Of a DNA stretch of 39,941 bases, positions 22,924-32,465 are shown in pieces. This stretch comes from an uncultured Veillonellaceae bacterium (GTDB lineage Bacteria; Bacillota; Negativicutes; Selenomonadales; Selenomonadaceae). The DNA lies in NCBI GenBank assembly GCA_900315575.1, contig OMZR01000008.1:1-39941 (forward strand). The letters are read 5' to 3'. The notes under the pieces were generated by a model. That model saw only the letters and a program-made list of their open reading frames with translations. It was not told the origin of the DNA and made no database searches. A program made the position numbers and the translations under genes. The stretch's first letter is position 1, and each line of letters starts with the position of its first letter.

Positions 22924-24162
22924 ATGGGAGAGACAAAGTCTCACGGCATGAGCCTGGATAGGCTCGGCCTCTGGATCATCGTTGCGACGGTGCTCGGCGC
23001 TGTCGTCGGCCTCGTCATGGGCAAGCCGGCGCACATGTTCGCGCCGCTCGGCAACCTCTTCATGCAGCTCATCAAGATGGTCGTCGTGCCGCTCGTCCTG
23101 TTCTCGTTGATCGGCGGCGCGGCTGCACTCGGCAAGTCGAAGAGCGCGGGCAAGATCGGCCTTCTGACATTCGTCTACTATGGCATCACGACGGCCGTCG
23201 CCGTCGCGCTCGGCCTTGCGATGAGCACGATTTTCACGCCAGGCGCGGGCATCGACATGTCGACGCTCGAAAGCGCGGCCATCCATGTCGATCACATGGA
23301 GGAGAGCACGCAGATCCCGGGCTTCTGGGATACGGTCACAGGGTTTGTGCCGGCAAACCCGTTCAAGGCGCTCGTCGATGGCAACATTCTGCAGATCATC
23401 GTCTTCGCGATGTTCATGGGCTTTGCGGCGACGTTCCTCGATGATGAAAAGAAGCAGTTCGTGCTGAACTTCTTCAACTACCTCACGGAACTCTTCATCA
23501 AGGTCATGACGGCCATCATGTATGTCGCGCCGATCGGCGTCTTCTGCCTCATGGCGGATGCGACGGGCACGTTCGGCTACACGGTGCTTGCAAAAATCGG
23601 CTACCTCATCGTGCTCTACGTCATCGTCCTTGCGGTTGTCACGTACGGCATGATTGGCGGCACGGTTGCGATGTTCTCGAAGTGCACGACATACACGAAA
23701 TTCTTCAAGGCGATGTGGAAGGTGCAGGTCTTCGCATTCTCGACAGCGTCCTCGATGGCGACGTTGCCGCTCAATATGCAGACGGCGCGCGAAGAGCTCG
23801 GCGTCTCGGCCGAGACGACATCGTTCGCGCTGCCGCTCGGCGCGACGATCAACATGAACGGCAACGCGGCCTACTACGCGATGGCCGCGACGTTCATCGC
23901 GCAGATGTACGGCATGGATCTCTCGATGCCGCAGTACATCGCCATCATCATCACGAGTACGCTCGGCGCTGTCGGCCAGGCCGGCGTGCCGGGACCGACG
24001 CTGCTCGTCGTCGCCGTCCTCGTTTCGGCGGGCATTCCGATTGACGCCCTGCCAATCCTCTTCGGTGTCGACCGTATCTTCGACATGCTGCGCACGGCGG
24101 TCAACATCACCGGCGACGCGGCCTGCGCGACGATCGTCGATCGTTTCCGCGAAGAGGGCTGA
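22924..24162 (+). CDS. Dicarboxylate/amino acid:cation symporter (DAACS family)
   Basis: 412 residues, about 8 membrane helices and two re-entrant loops, as in GltP/DctA. The serine-rich loop is STASSMATLPLN and the helix-7 signature is INMNGNAAYY where glutamate transporters have NMDGT, so the substrate may not be plain glutamate. GAVGQAGVPGP is the second hairpin loop. ATG 22924 follows GGGGAAAGGA. Its leader is of the same antitermination design as amtB and the methylamine genes, which points to a nitrogen-containing substrate such as glutamate or aspartate (inference). Confidence 0.9.
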   Translation: MGETKSHGMSLDRLGLWIIVATVLGAVVGLVMGKPAHMFAPLGNLFMQLIKMVVVPLVLFSLIGGAAALGKSKSAGKIGLLTFVYYGITTAVAVALGLAMSTIFTPGAGIDMSTLESAAIHVDHMEESTQIPGFWDTVTGFVPANPFKALVDGNILQIIVFAMFMGFAATFLDDEKKQFVLNFFNYLTELFIKVMTAIMYVAPIGVFCLMADATGTFGYTVLAKIGYLIVLYVIVLAVVTYGMIGGTVAMFSKCTTYTKFFKAMWKVQVFAFSTASSMATLPLNMQTAREELGVSAETTSFALPLGATINMNGNAAYYAMAATFIAQMYGMDLSMPQYIAIIITSTLGAVGQAGVPGPTLLVVAVLVSAGIPIDALPILFGVDRIFDMLRTAVNITGDAACATIVDRFREEG

Positions 24163-24209
24163 TTTCTGCGGATTGCGCGGAAAACGTCATTCTATCACTG
24201 CTTCCTTTA

Positions 24210-24250
24210 TGCTATAATGTGCCTGTGGACTTATATCCGCAGGCTTTTTT
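24210..24250 (+). promoter_or_regulatory. Terminator hairpin preceded by an extended -10 promoter
   Basis: TGCTATAAT (24210-24218) is followed at once by a 9-bp hairpin (24221-24229 with 24236-24244) and six T. The hairpin ends the symporter transcript. The expected start from the TATAAT falls inside the 5' strand of the hairpin, so the PBP transcript should escape it. Confidence 0.6.
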
Positions 24251-24286
24251 GTGCCTGTAGGAACAGATAGAGAGGAAGTTTCCGTT

Positions 24287-26275
24287 TTGGAAAAAGACCG
24301 GCAGGGAAAGAACGAGATTCAGAAGCGCATCATGCGCGTGCTCGCGGCAATGCTCGTACTCATGGGCATCATCGTCTTGCGCTATGGCTATGTGCAGCTT
24401 GTGCAGGGCGACAAGCTCGCGGCGCGCATGAAGTCGCTCGTGGGGCAGGAGTATGAGCGCCAGTCGCCGCGCGGGGCCATCCTCGACCGCAACGGCCGCG
24501 AGCTCGCCGTCAGTTCCATGACGAAGTCGCTCTTCATCGATCCGAGCCAGGCGTCAAAGAAAGATCCCGACGGGATTGCGGCCGACCTTGCGCCGCTGAT
24601 CGGCCAGTCGCCGGAGGACGTCCAGAAAGCCATTGCCAAAGGCGGTGGCTTCGTCTGGCTCAAGCGCTTCCTCTCGCAGGACGAGTACGATGCTGTCAAG
24701 GCCTACATCCGCGAGAAGGAGCTCACAGACTGCCTCGGCTTCGTCGATGAGCCGAAACGGTATTATCCGAATGACGTGCTCGCGGCAAACGTGCTCGGCT
24801 TCGTCGGATCGGAGGACAAGGGTCTCGACGGCGTTGAGCAGCAGTATGACAGCCTTATCAAGGGCGAGGTCACGGAGAGCTTCCTCTACACGGATTCGCG
24901 CTCAAAACCGATTCTCGACTCCATTTTCCAGAAGCAGCCGTATCGCGGCAACCGTTGCAAGACGGTTCAGCTGACCATCGACAGCACGATGCAGTTCACC
25001 GTCGAGCAGGAGCTCGACCGCGCGATGGCGGAAAATAATCCGGCGGCCGTGACCTGCGTCGTCATGGATCCGAAGACGGGCGACGTGCTCGCCATGGCCT
25101 CGCGGCCAACGTACAATCCGAACAAGTATTACGATTATTCGCCGGAAGCGTGGAAGAACCGCGCCGTTTCCTTCATCTATGAACCGGGTTCCACGTTCAA
25201 GTCCGTCGTTGCGGGCGCGGCGCTGCAGGAAAAAGTCGTCACGCCGAACCAGGTCTTCGTCGATCCGGGCTATGTCATGGTCTCGGGCCGCCGCATCCAG
25301 AACTGGAATGGTGCGAGTTTCGGCACCGTCACGTTCACGGACGTCGTGAAGCAGTCGCTCAACACGGGCTTCGCGCAGGTCGGCTTGCGCCTCGGCGCGG
25401 AAAATCTCATGAAGTACGCGAAGGAATTCGGCTTTGGCGAGCCGACGGGCATCGGCCTGCCGGGCGAAGAAGCAGGCATCCTCTTCAACCCCGACGACAT
25501 GCGCGCGTCCGACATCGCGACGACGGCCATCGGCCAGTCCATCGCCGTCACGCCGATTCAGCTCGTGCGCGCCATGGCGGCCATCGCGAATGACGGCGTC
25601 GTGCTGAAACCGCACATCGTCAAGTCCATCCAGAACGCCGACGGCTCGACCTACATGGAATCACAGCGCGAGGAAGTCGGCCGCGCGCTCGAATCCGCGA
25701 CAGACAAGACGCTCGTCGGCCTCCTGGAACAGGTCGTCGCCTCGGGTGGCGGCAAGAAGGCGGCTGTCAAGGGTTACCGTATCGCGGGCAAGACCGGTAC
25801 GGCGCAGAAAATCCGTCCGGACGGCACGGGCTATATGGAAGGGCGCTACATCGCCTCGTTCTGCGGCTTCGCACCTGTCGAAGACCCGCAGATCGTCGTG
25901 CTCGTCATGATTGACGACCCGGGCACGGGCAACTTCTACGGCGGCCAGATCGCCGCGCCTGTCGCCCAGCGCATTTTCGCCCAGCTCCTGCGTTACTTGC
26001 GTGTCGAGCCGTCGACCGATCCGTTTGCCGACATGGAAAAGACGCAGCGCGAAAAGCCGCGTCCCGAGCCGAAAAAGTACGAGGGCGAGATTCCGACCGG
26101 CATGATCGTCGTGCCGGACTTCAGCGGCCTCTCCATCCGCGCCGCCGCGCAGAAAGCCGCCGCCGCCGGCCTCCAGTTCGAAAGCGAAGGCAGCGGCACG
26201 GCCGTCTCACAGAGTATTCCCGCCAACACGCTCGTCGAGCAGGGGACGAGCGTCAGCGTGACATTCGGACAATAA
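24287..26275 (+). CDS. Class B penicillin-binding protein with PASTA domain (PBP2/SpoVD-like)
   Basis: About 662 residues. Cross-links peptidoglycan at the outer face of the membrane. One N-terminal membrane segment (about 17-38), dimerisation domain with RGAILDRNGRELAVS, transpeptidase with the active-site serine in PGSTFKS and KTGTAQ, then one C-terminal PASTA domain (VVPDFSGLSIRAAAQKAAAA). TTG 24287 is chosen because AGAGGAAG precedes it; ATG 24334 would cut into the membrane segment. It stands alone, outside any division-gene cluster, so it may be a second copy or a SpoVD relative rather than the main FtsI. Confidence 0.9.
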   Translation: MEKDRQGKNEIQKRIMRVLAAMLVLMGIIVLRYGYVQLVQGDKLAARMKSLVGQEYERQSPRGAILDRNGRELAVSSMTKSLFIDPSQASKKDPDGIAADLAPLIGQSPEDVQKAIAKGGGFVWLKRFLSQDEYDAVKAYIREKELTDCLGFVDEPKRYYPNDVLAANVLGFVGSEDKGLDGVEQQYDSLIKGEVTESFLYTDSRSKPILDSIFQKQPYRGNRCKTVQLTIDSTMQFTVEQELDRAMAENNPAAVTCVVMDPKTGDVLAMASRPTYNPNKYYDYSPEAWKNRAVSFIYEPGSTFKSVVAGAALQEKVVTPNQVFVDPGYVMVSGRRIQNWNGASFGTVTFTDVVKQSLNTGFAQVGLRLGAENLMKYAKEFGFGEPTGIGLPGEEAGILFNPDDMRASDIATTAIGQSIAVTPIQLVRAMAAIANDGVVLKPHIVKSIQNADGSTYMESQREEVGRALESATDKTLVGLLEQVVASGGGKKAAVKGYRIAGKTGTAQKIRPDGTGYMEGRYIASFCGFAPVEDPQIVVLVMIDDPGTGNFYGGQIAAPVAQRIFAQLLRYLRVEPSTDPFADMEKTQREKPRPEPKKYEGEIPTGMIVVPDFSGLSIRAAAQKAAAAGLQFESEGSGTAVSQSIPANTLVEQGTSVSVTFGQ

Positions 26276-26280
26276 AGAAA

Positions 26281-26322
26281 TCGCCGGTGAAGAATGCATG
26301 GCACCTCTTCACCGGCGATTTT
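26281..26322. terminator. Bidirectional terminator between PBP and PTS IIA genes
   Basis: Perfect 13-bp stem (26281-26293 with 26306-26318), A-rich before and TTTTG after; serves both convergent genes. Confidence 0.85.
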
Positions 26323-26349
26323 GTCATGAGAAGGAAATGATGAATCTGC

Positions 26350-26712
26350 TTATTTCTTGAAGAACGTGATCTTCAGGCCATTCGAGAGCACTGGCTGGCC
26401 TTTGCCCTTGAGGATGACCTGGCCGGGCATGGAGCCTTCGGCATTGAAGACGAGCGTGCAATGCCCCTCTTCCTTGAGGTTCTGGTTGACGTCCTCGCCG
26501 ACGGAGACGACCGTGTATTCGGAGCTGCCGATGGAGAGCTTGTCGCCCTTCTTGATCTCGCCCTTGAGCTCGCTGCCCGTGTGCTCGACGACCATCTCGG
26601 AGAGGTTCGGGCGGATGCCTTCGTCGAGCAGGATGACGCTCTGGTTGTTCATGAGGAAGGTGCGCGCGAGGTTGCCGATGGCCGTGATGGTCACTTCATA
26701 TTTCGTTTCCAT
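26350..26712 (-). CDS. PTS glucitol/sorbitol-type IIA component
   Basis: 120 residues resembling GutA/SrlB: VEHTGSELKGEIKKGDKL holds the likely phosphorylated histidine, and NLKEEGHCTLVFNAEGSMPGQVILKG is the family's second half. Normally it passes phosphate from HPr to the sorbitol IIB/IIC, but no IIB, IIC or dehydrogenase is nearby, so it is an orphan. The ribosome-binding site on the minus strand is GAAAGGGGA. An extended -10 (TGCTATAAT) lies at 26769-26777. Confidence 0.85.
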   Translation of the reverse strand: METKYEVTITAIGNLARTFLMNNQSVILLDEGIRPNLSEMVVEHTGSELKGEIKKGDKLSIGSSEYTVVSVGEDVNQNLKEEGHCTLVFNAEGSMPGQVILKGKGQPVLSNGLKITFFKK

Positions 26713-26768
26713 GGATGAATATCCCCTTTCGTCCCAGTTCTATGCAGAATAATGCTTGATTACTCTTC

Positions 26769-26777
26769 ATTATAGCA
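26769..26777 (-). promoter_or_regulatory. Extended -10 promoter of the PTS IIA gene
   Basis: TGCTATAAT on the minus strand, 57 bases before the start codon; no good -35 hexamer. Confidence 0.55.
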
Positions 26778-26857
26778 TAAATTTCGGTATTTTTGGCGGA
26801 CATGTGACAGATTTCTCTTTTTTATGGAAATTTGCAGAAATATTTTCGTGAAAATCC

Positions 26858-26886
26858 TTGACAGAGAGGGGCAGATTTCGTATAAT
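26858..26886 (+). promoter_or_regulatory. Promoter of tRNA-Gln
   Basis: Consensus TTGACA (26858-26863), 17 bases, TATAAT (26881-26886). Confidence 0.85.
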
Positions 26887-26923
26887 ACTTTTTGTTGACA
26901 GCGCAGAGCTGTCATGAAGACCT

Positions 26924-26999
26924 AGGGGCATCGCCAAGTTGGTAAGGCACGGGATTCTGAATCCCGCATGCGTAGGTTCGAGTCCTGCTGCCCCTGCCA
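26924..26999 (+). tRNA. tRNA-Gln (anticodon CUG)
   Basis: 76 bases with encoded CCA. Acceptor AGGGGCA/TGCCCCT, anticodon stem CGGGA/TCCCG with loop TTCTGAA and anticodon CTG at 26957-26959, T loop GTTCGAGTC. Single gene with its own promoter and terminator. CUG decodes CAG only, so another tRNA-Gln (UUG) must exist elsewhere. Confidence 0.95.
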
Positions 27000-27010
27000 T
27001 TTGAAAACAG

Positions 27011-27038
27011 AGCATCGCGGCTTCGCGGTGCTTTTTTT
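27011..27038 (+). terminator. Terminator of tRNA-Gln
   Basis: 9-bp stem (27011-27019 with 27024-27032) and seven T. Confidence 0.85.
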
Positions 27039-27148
27039 GTTGCAGGATTTTGCGCTTTTATCGAGAATCCATAAGGAAGGAACGGATGTTTTGCCGTTGG
27101 GGCAGGTAACCGTTCTGTTCGAAACCATCCTTAATTTTGGAGACATCT

Positions 27149-29014
27149 ATGAAATGGCGATATTCGTCCCGCTTTTTGGCGGGGCTTCTGTTGCAAATCC
27201 TCTTTTCCATCGCGTCATTCTCGAGCGGGCATCTCGTGCTGGCGTTCTTTGGCGCGCTTCTGACGGCAGCATCGCTCGGCCTCCTGCCGGGCCTTTGCGC
27301 GGCGTTGCTGGCAGGCGGGGCCTTCAGCTGCCTGATGGAGAGCGAGCGCTTCTTCATGCTGCCCGTGGATTTCTTGTTCGTGTTCGTGACGGCGTATGCG
27401 GTGCGGCACAGCTGGTTTGGTTCCTGGCGGCGCGTGATCCTTCTGGGGCTCGGCGTCGGCTTCGTCGGAGGGCTCTTTGCATTCGGGCTCGGCAGCTGCC
27501 TGGAGTTCCCTCTGGCAGATTCCATCATGAAGGGGACGTGGCTGACGGCGGGCATGCCGGAGGCGCATGTACAGCTCCTGCTCTCTGGCATATATCATGC
27601 GGCGGACGTCGGGCTCAGCTTTTTGCTGCTCGCAGGGCTCCGGCGGCTGGCACCGTCGCTGTTCCTTGTGGAACCGCATCCCGCGACATTCGCGAAGGAA
27701 GGCGTGCGGCGGTTCCCCATCCGCGTGAAGCTCCTCGTGATCTTGAGTGTCGTGATGGTCTTCACGGCGTCGCTGCTCTTTTTCTGCGTGCGCGGCATTT
27801 ACCGCCAGCAGCTTGTCGAGACGTATGGATCTGTTGCGCGCAATTTCGTCGAAGCAGCGTCCATGCTCGTGGATGAACGGGAACTGCCCGTCATCCTCGC
27901 GCCGGGAGGCGGCGAGACGGAGGCATACCGCGAGCTCTTTTCGGATATGCGGGCGTTCTATGCGCGCTCGGACGACATCATCCGCTATCTGAACCTCTAT
28001 ACGGTCGGCGAACAGGACGGGCGCGGCTATGCCATGACGATCTGCGACCCGTCGGATACGGGCTACCGTTATGGCCGCACGTTCTGGATGGACGAGGATG
28101 CGTATTATGATGAAATCGGCAAGCAAATGCTTGACCCGAAGGACAACCGCATGGTCGGCCCGGTCGTGAGCCGCGGCTACTGGGGCTGGCTCATGACAAT
28201 CTACAAGCCGCTCTACGACCCTGATGGCAAGAAGGTCGCATTCATCGGCGTCGATCTCGATATGACGCGCGCGATGCAGGAAATGCGCGTGCTTGATACG
28301 AAGATCCTGAGCATTGAATTCATCATCTTCAGTCTGCTCCTCGCCTTGATGTATACCATCATCACGCGCCAAGTCATCGATCCTGTGCGCCGCTTGCAGG
28401 AAATGCTCGGCTATTTCCGCGAACACCGCGAGAAATCGCCCGCAGAGGAAGCTCCGACGTCAGGTGACGAGTTCGAGGTGCTTGCGCACGATATCACGGA
28501 GGTGCAGGACATCATCCTGCAGGACTCGGAGCAGCTGCAGAAGTATCTCGACCTCATCCAGCGCATGGCGCTCCGCGACGAGCTCACGGGCGTGCAGAAC
28601 CATACGGCCTACGAGAACAAGCTCTCGGAGCTCACGGCCGTTATCACGGCGGGCACGGCGGAGTTCGCCATCCTCATGGCGGACATGAACGGGCTGAAGT
28701 TCGTCAACGATGTCTATGGCCATGAAAAAGGCGACATCGCGCTGCGGGCGATGAGCCGCGCACTTTGCGACATTTTCAAGCACTCCCCGGATTATCCGAT
28801 GAAAAATGCGCCCTGCGAAGCTTTGGAAACGGCTTCGCAGGGCGCATTTTGCATGGCGCTATCGCGGGATCACGTTACTGCCGGATCGCGCGGATGTCGT
28901 CGAGGTAGAAGTGGGAATCGACGGGCTCGTCGCCGACGGTGTTGCAGTAAATCGCGAAATGCTGCAGGCGCTCGGGATGGAACGTGCCGCCGTTCTTGCC
29001 GACGAAATCCTTGA
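27149..29014 (+). pseudogene. Membrane sensor diguanylate cyclase truncated before its GGDEF motif
   Basis: From ATG 27149 the frame gives about 6 N-terminal membrane helices (1-185), an extracellular Cache-like sensor (about 220-385), a further helix and HAMP-like linker, and the start of a GGDEF domain: LRDELTGVQNHTAYENKL and MADMNGLKFVNDVYGHEKGD. Homology stops at codon 550 (HSPDYP), where VFRIGGDEF should follow. Instead the frame enters the terminator of the convergent mannanase gene and runs antisense through its 3' end to TGA 29012-29014. Without the GGDEF active site it cannot make c-di-GMP. TTG 27137 is an alternative start. Confidence 0.8.
28803..28850. terminator. 19-bp terminator hairpin
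   Basis: Perfect stem (28803-28821 with 28832-28850) with A/T tails on both sides. It ends the mannanase transcript on the minus strand and sits exactly at the truncation point of the cyclase gene. Confidence 0.88.
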
Positions 29015-31538
29015 ACGGCAGGACGACGTGCTGCGGCGTCGTCTTTTTTGCGAGGTCGGTGAGGTTCACCTCGAAGTCTTCGCCGTCCGAATTCATCTGG
29101 ATGATGAATTTCTGGCCCTTGCCATCCGGATAGAACCAGAACGAGACGGCATCATAGGCGCTCCAGTCGACGCCCATGGACTTGATGATGCCGGCCCAGC
29201 CGCCTTTGACGAGGCTGTAATGGAAGTCAAGGCCATAGCTGCCGTCGCCTTTCTGTGCAGCGTCCGTGGCAAGGCTCGGGCGGATGGCGCAGCCGGGGCC
29301 GCAGTTCGTCGAGTACGCACCGCGTAAGAGCTCGTTGTCGCCATAGTAGTTTTCAAATGTATCGACAACGTCTGCCGGGAGCGCGACCTCGGGCATGTTG
29401 TAGAAGACGCGCAGGCTGTCGACCGTTTTGCCATCGAGCAGGAAGTCGATATTGCCGACCGTCTTGCCGATTTTTTCGAGGAGGTCGCTGGTGATGGAGG
29501 CGGCAAAGGTACCGTCGGCCGCCTTCGCAGCAGCCTTTTCCTCGATGACTTTGCCTGCGGCGTCTGTAAAGCGGAACGCGGCCTTCTGGTACGTTCCAGC
29601 CGCTTTTGCCGTGACTTTGGCCGGGGCCGTGATGCGCGCATTCGAGCTCGGCGCGGTCAGGTAGCCGTAGGTGGCGGCAGCGGGGACGGCCTGGACGTCG
29701 AGCTTCTGCCAGTCGGGCATCTGCCCCGCAAAGACGGAACGCGGGTCATTGTAGAAGCGCGTGAAGCCGTCGACCATTTCGTGGCCGCGCTGCTTGTCCA
29801 CCATGTAGGGCTGGTCGAAGACATCTTCATTGAAGTTCGACCATGTCGAGAAATACGGGAACTTGTGCGCGGAAAGCACATCGAGTGCTTCGGTGAACCA
29901 GTCCTTGCGCTGCGCGCCCGTGCGGCCGAGCGTATCCTTGCCGCAGAGGATGCCCGTCTCGGGGATCGTCGTGATCTTTCCGTGTTTCGCGGCGAACGAC
30001 TGCACGATGTCCATGTTCTTCGCGAAGTTCTCCATCCAGTTGTCCTTCGCCTGCGGCTTTTCCTGATACATGTCGAAGCCCGGCACGTCGATGAACGCAT
30101 CGCCGGGGTAGCGCGTCAGGTAGTCCGCCTCGTCCGTGAACGGGCCATTTGGCGAGTAGACATAGAGGAAGTTGTGCACGCCCTTTTCGTCGCGCAGGTA
30201 TTCCTCCGTGTAGCGGAAGAGGTTCTTGAACTCGCTCGCCGAGCAGTGCGCTGCGCCCCACCAGAACCAGCTGCCGTTGTTCTCGTGATAGGGACGGAAC
30301 AGCACGGGGATGTTCTTTTCCTGCAGGGCGAGGCCATAGGCTGCAATCTTGTCGAGGTAGGCAGTGAAGACAGGGTTGAGGTCGCCGCCGGGCAGCACGC
30401 GCCGCACGACATCGCCATCCGTCACGACGGACGTGAAACCGGAAAAATCATAATCGCCATTTGTTTTGCCCTTGGCCGCGACCTGCGCGAAGTTCGGCAT
30501 GTGCGCGGAGAGCGAGACGATGGCGCCGAGCTTTGCCGCGCGCTCGGACGCTTCGACGGCGCGGTCAATGGCGGCCTGACCTGTGACGGGCGGATACGCG
30601 CCGGCGGGAGGCTCATGATTTTGATATTCCGTGTCGTTTCCTGCGAGCGTCATCGCGTCGATTGGCATGACGGCTGGATAGTCATGGAGCATCGTATATG
30701 TGTCCGACGTGCCAGCCTTGCCGGGGCCTGCATGCATGAGCAGGTCGTTCATGTGGCCGTAGAGCACATAGTCGGAGTCCGCGATGCCGCCGAGGAAGCT
30801 GTAGAGCTTCGCGGCATTCGGGATGGCCTTCGCATCGGTCAGAGCGACCTGGGCGGGCGTCTGCAGCTTCTTCAGATCGACCTTTTCCTGCTTCGCCGGC
30901 TGCACGGTGCGCGTTACATAGCCGTCGTCGTAGGACAGCGTGATGTTGTCGATGGCGAGCTTGCCGCAGTAGTCGGTCTCCGAGCCGACAACGTTGACTT
31001 CGAGCAGCGTGAGCGGCGCGGCGGGCGTGTCGAATGCAGCCGTGACCTGCGCTTTCTTCCAGCCGTTCCCGGCATCCGCCGCGTTCTTCGTGTCGATGGC
31101 CGTGACGGCGGAAACCTCCGCGCCTGCTGTCGTCTTCATGTAGACCTTCGTCTGGAACGCGCCCTGCGTCATGGCCTCGGGGCGGAAATAGAAATCGAAC
31201 GAGAGGCGGTTGCTCCTGCCGACGTCAAGAGGCTGCGCCTCGCTCGCCGCACCAGCGCCGAACTTCACCTCGCTCCAGCCGTTTTCCTTCTGGCTTCGAT
31301 AGTCGGCATCGAACGCAAGCGCACCGCCGCCGACCTCGGAAAGATGCAGGGCGGCAGGCTCGCCATCATACGCCCACTTGCCATCATAATGCCAGCCTTC
31401 AAGGTCTTTGGCAAAGCTCCAGGAAATGGCCTCGGCAGCCTTGGCAGGCGAAGCGAAGGCAGGCGCGGACGCAGCCCCGAACGCGAGCGAAAGAGAAAGC
31501 GCCAGTGGCACCGCGCGCCGCAGCAGACGGTCGTTCAT
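28875..31538 (-). CDS. Secreted GH26 beta-mannanase with N- and C-terminal carbohydrate-binding domains
   Basis: 887 residues. Signal peptide 1-29 (LLRRAVPLALSLSLAFGAASAPAFA). About 37-205 is a CBM27/CBM35-like beta-sandwich (FAKDLEGWHYDGKWAYDGEP). The GH26 catalytic domain is about 245-600 with acid/base Glu419 in RPYHENNGSWFWWG and nucleophile Glu527 in IPETGIL. A small Ig-like part follows, then a C-terminal binding domain (about 715-887, WSAYDAVSFWFYPDG, HFYLDDIRAI) of the CBM11/23-like type. Cuts beta-mannan outside the cell. ATG 31538 is placed 8 bases after GGAGGAATC. It stands alone with its own terminator; no transporter or other glycosidase adjoins it. Confidence 0.92.
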   Translation of the reverse strand: MNDRLLRRAVPLALSLSLAFGAASAPAFASPAKAAEAISWSFAKDLEGWHYDGKWAYDGEPAALHLSEVGGGALAFDADYRSQKENGWSEVKFGAGAASEAQPLDVGRSNRLSFDFYFRPEAMTQGAFQTKVYMKTTAGAEVSAVTAIDTKNAADAGNGWKKAQVTAAFDTPAAPLTLLEVNVVGSETDYCGKLAIDNITLSYDDGYVTRTVQPAKQEKVDLKKLQTPAQVALTDAKAIPNAAKLYSFLGGIADSDYVLYGHMNDLLMHAGPGKAGTSDTYTMLHDYPAVMPIDAMTLAGNDTEYQNHEPPAGAYPPVTGQAAIDRAVEASERAAKLGAIVSLSAHMPNFAQVAAKGKTNGDYDFSGFTSVVTDGDVVRRVLPGGDLNPVFTAYLDKIAAYGLALQEKNIPVLFRPYHENNGSWFWWGAAHCSASEFKNLFRYTEEYLRDEKGVHNFLYVYSPNGPFTDEADYLTRYPGDAFIDVPGFDMYQEKPQAKDNWMENFAKNMDIVQSFAAKHGKITTIPETGILCGKDTLGRTGAQRKDWFTEALDVLSAHKFPYFSTWSNFNEDVFDQPYMVDKQRGHEMVDGFTRFYNDPRSVFAGQMPDWQKLDVQAVPAAATYGYLTAPSSNARITAPAKVTAKAAGTYQKAAFRFTDAAGKVIEEKAAAKAADGTFAASITSDLLEKIGKTVGNIDFLLDGKTVDSLRVFYNMPEVALPADVVDTFENYYGDNELLRGAYSTNCGPGCAIRPSLATDAAQKGDGSYGLDFHYSLVKGGWAGIIKSMGVDWSAYDAVSFWFYPDGKGQKFIIQMNSDGEDFEVNLTDLAKKTTPQHVVLPFKDFVGKNGGTFHPERLQHFAIYCNTVGDEPVDSHFYLDDIRAIRQ

Positions 31539-31642
31539 AAAAGATTCCTCCAATGCAAATTATTTCGAATATGTTGAAATATATAAGCTATATCTTTATG
31601 ATACACGACGGAAGACGAAAAGTCAATCGAAAACGCGAAACC

Positions 31643-31671
31643 TTGTTCCATGCCTGCTTTTGCGATACAAT
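31643..31671 (+). promoter_or_regulatory. Promoter of the phosphatase operon
   Basis: TTGTTC (31643-31648), 17 bases, TACAAT (31666-31671). The rest of the divergent gap 31539-31720 is AT-rich and shows no gene. Confidence 0.55.
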
Positions 31672-31720
31672 GAAAAGAAAGCTGAAAGAAATTTTTTGAT
31701 TCTGAAAGATGGAGGGCAAC

Positions 31721-32170
31721 GTGCACAAGATTCTTTTTGTCTGTCATGGCAATATCTGCCGGTCGCCGATGTGCGAGTTCGTGATGAAGGAGCTCGTGCG
31801 GCGGGCGGGACGGGACGCGGAGTTCGTCATCGATTCGAAGGCTTGCCGCACGGACGAGATCGGAAGCGATGCGCACCCGGGCACGCAGCGGATGCTCCGT
31901 GCGAAAGGCATTCCGTTCACGCGCCGCGCCGCACGGCTCATCCGGCGCGAAGACTATGAGGCATATGATTTCATCATCGCGATGGACGACGAAAACATGC
32001 GCGACCTGCACCGCCTCACGAAGGGAGATCCCGCGGGAAAGTGCCGCCTGCTCTTGTCGTTCGCGGGCGAAGAGCGCGAAGTAGCTGACCCGTGGTACAC
32101 GGGGAATTTCGAGGCGACATATCAGGATGCCGTGAAGGGGTGCAAAGCGCTCCTTTCACAGTTCGAATGA
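31721..32170 (+). CDS. Low-molecular-weight protein tyrosine phosphatase
   Basis: 149 residues. The P-loop CHGNICRSP (CX5R) is at the N-terminus and the general-acid aspartate is in EVADPWYTGNFEATY. GTG 31721 is chosen because GGAGGG lies 4 bases before it; the ATG at 31709 overlaps that site. First of four close genes. Such phosphatases often act on tyrosine kinases of surface-polysaccharide systems, but none is seen here. Confidence 0.92.
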   Translation: MHKILFVCHGNICRSPMCEFVMKELVRRAGRDAEFVIDSKACRTDEIGSDAHPGTQRMLRAKGIPFTRRAARLIRREDYEAYDFIIAMDDENMRDLHRLTKGDPAGKCRLLLSFAGEEREVADPWYTGNFEATYQDAVKGCKALLSQFE

Positions 32171-32183
32171 AGGAGACGTGCAG

Positions 32184-32465
32184 ATGGTGAAGATTACAGG
32201 CTGGTACCAGCTGCCGAATGCGCTGCCGCAGCAGGTGGATTTTGAAGAGCTGTTCGATGCGTCGTTCATGCGGCGGTTCACGCGGTATCGGTCATTTGAA
32301 AAGTTTCTGGCGGGCGGCCGCTTCGTCATCCGTTCGCAGGCGGATTTCGAGGCGCTGCCCGAAGAAGAGATGGACGCGCATGTGCGGCGGGCGACGCGGT
32401 TCTCGTCGTGGAAGGAGATGCTCGACACGGCGACGGATCTCTATGCGCGGAGGCAGAAACCGTGA
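32184..32465 (+). CDS. Small protein of unknown function
   Basis: 93 residues, not recognised. ITGWYQLPNALPQQVDFEELFD, with its loop, then RRFTRYRSFEKFLAGGRF; charged, no membrane segment and no cysteine, so cytoplasmic. ATG 32184 fits AGGAG at 32171-32175. The stop overlaps the next start (GTGA). Conserved spacing and codon use like its neighbours make it a real gene. Confidence 0.75.
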   Translation: MVKITGWYQLPNALPQQVDFEELFDASFMRRFTRYRSFEKFLAGGRFVIRSQADFEALPEEEMDAHVRRATRFSSWKEMLDTATDLYARRQKP

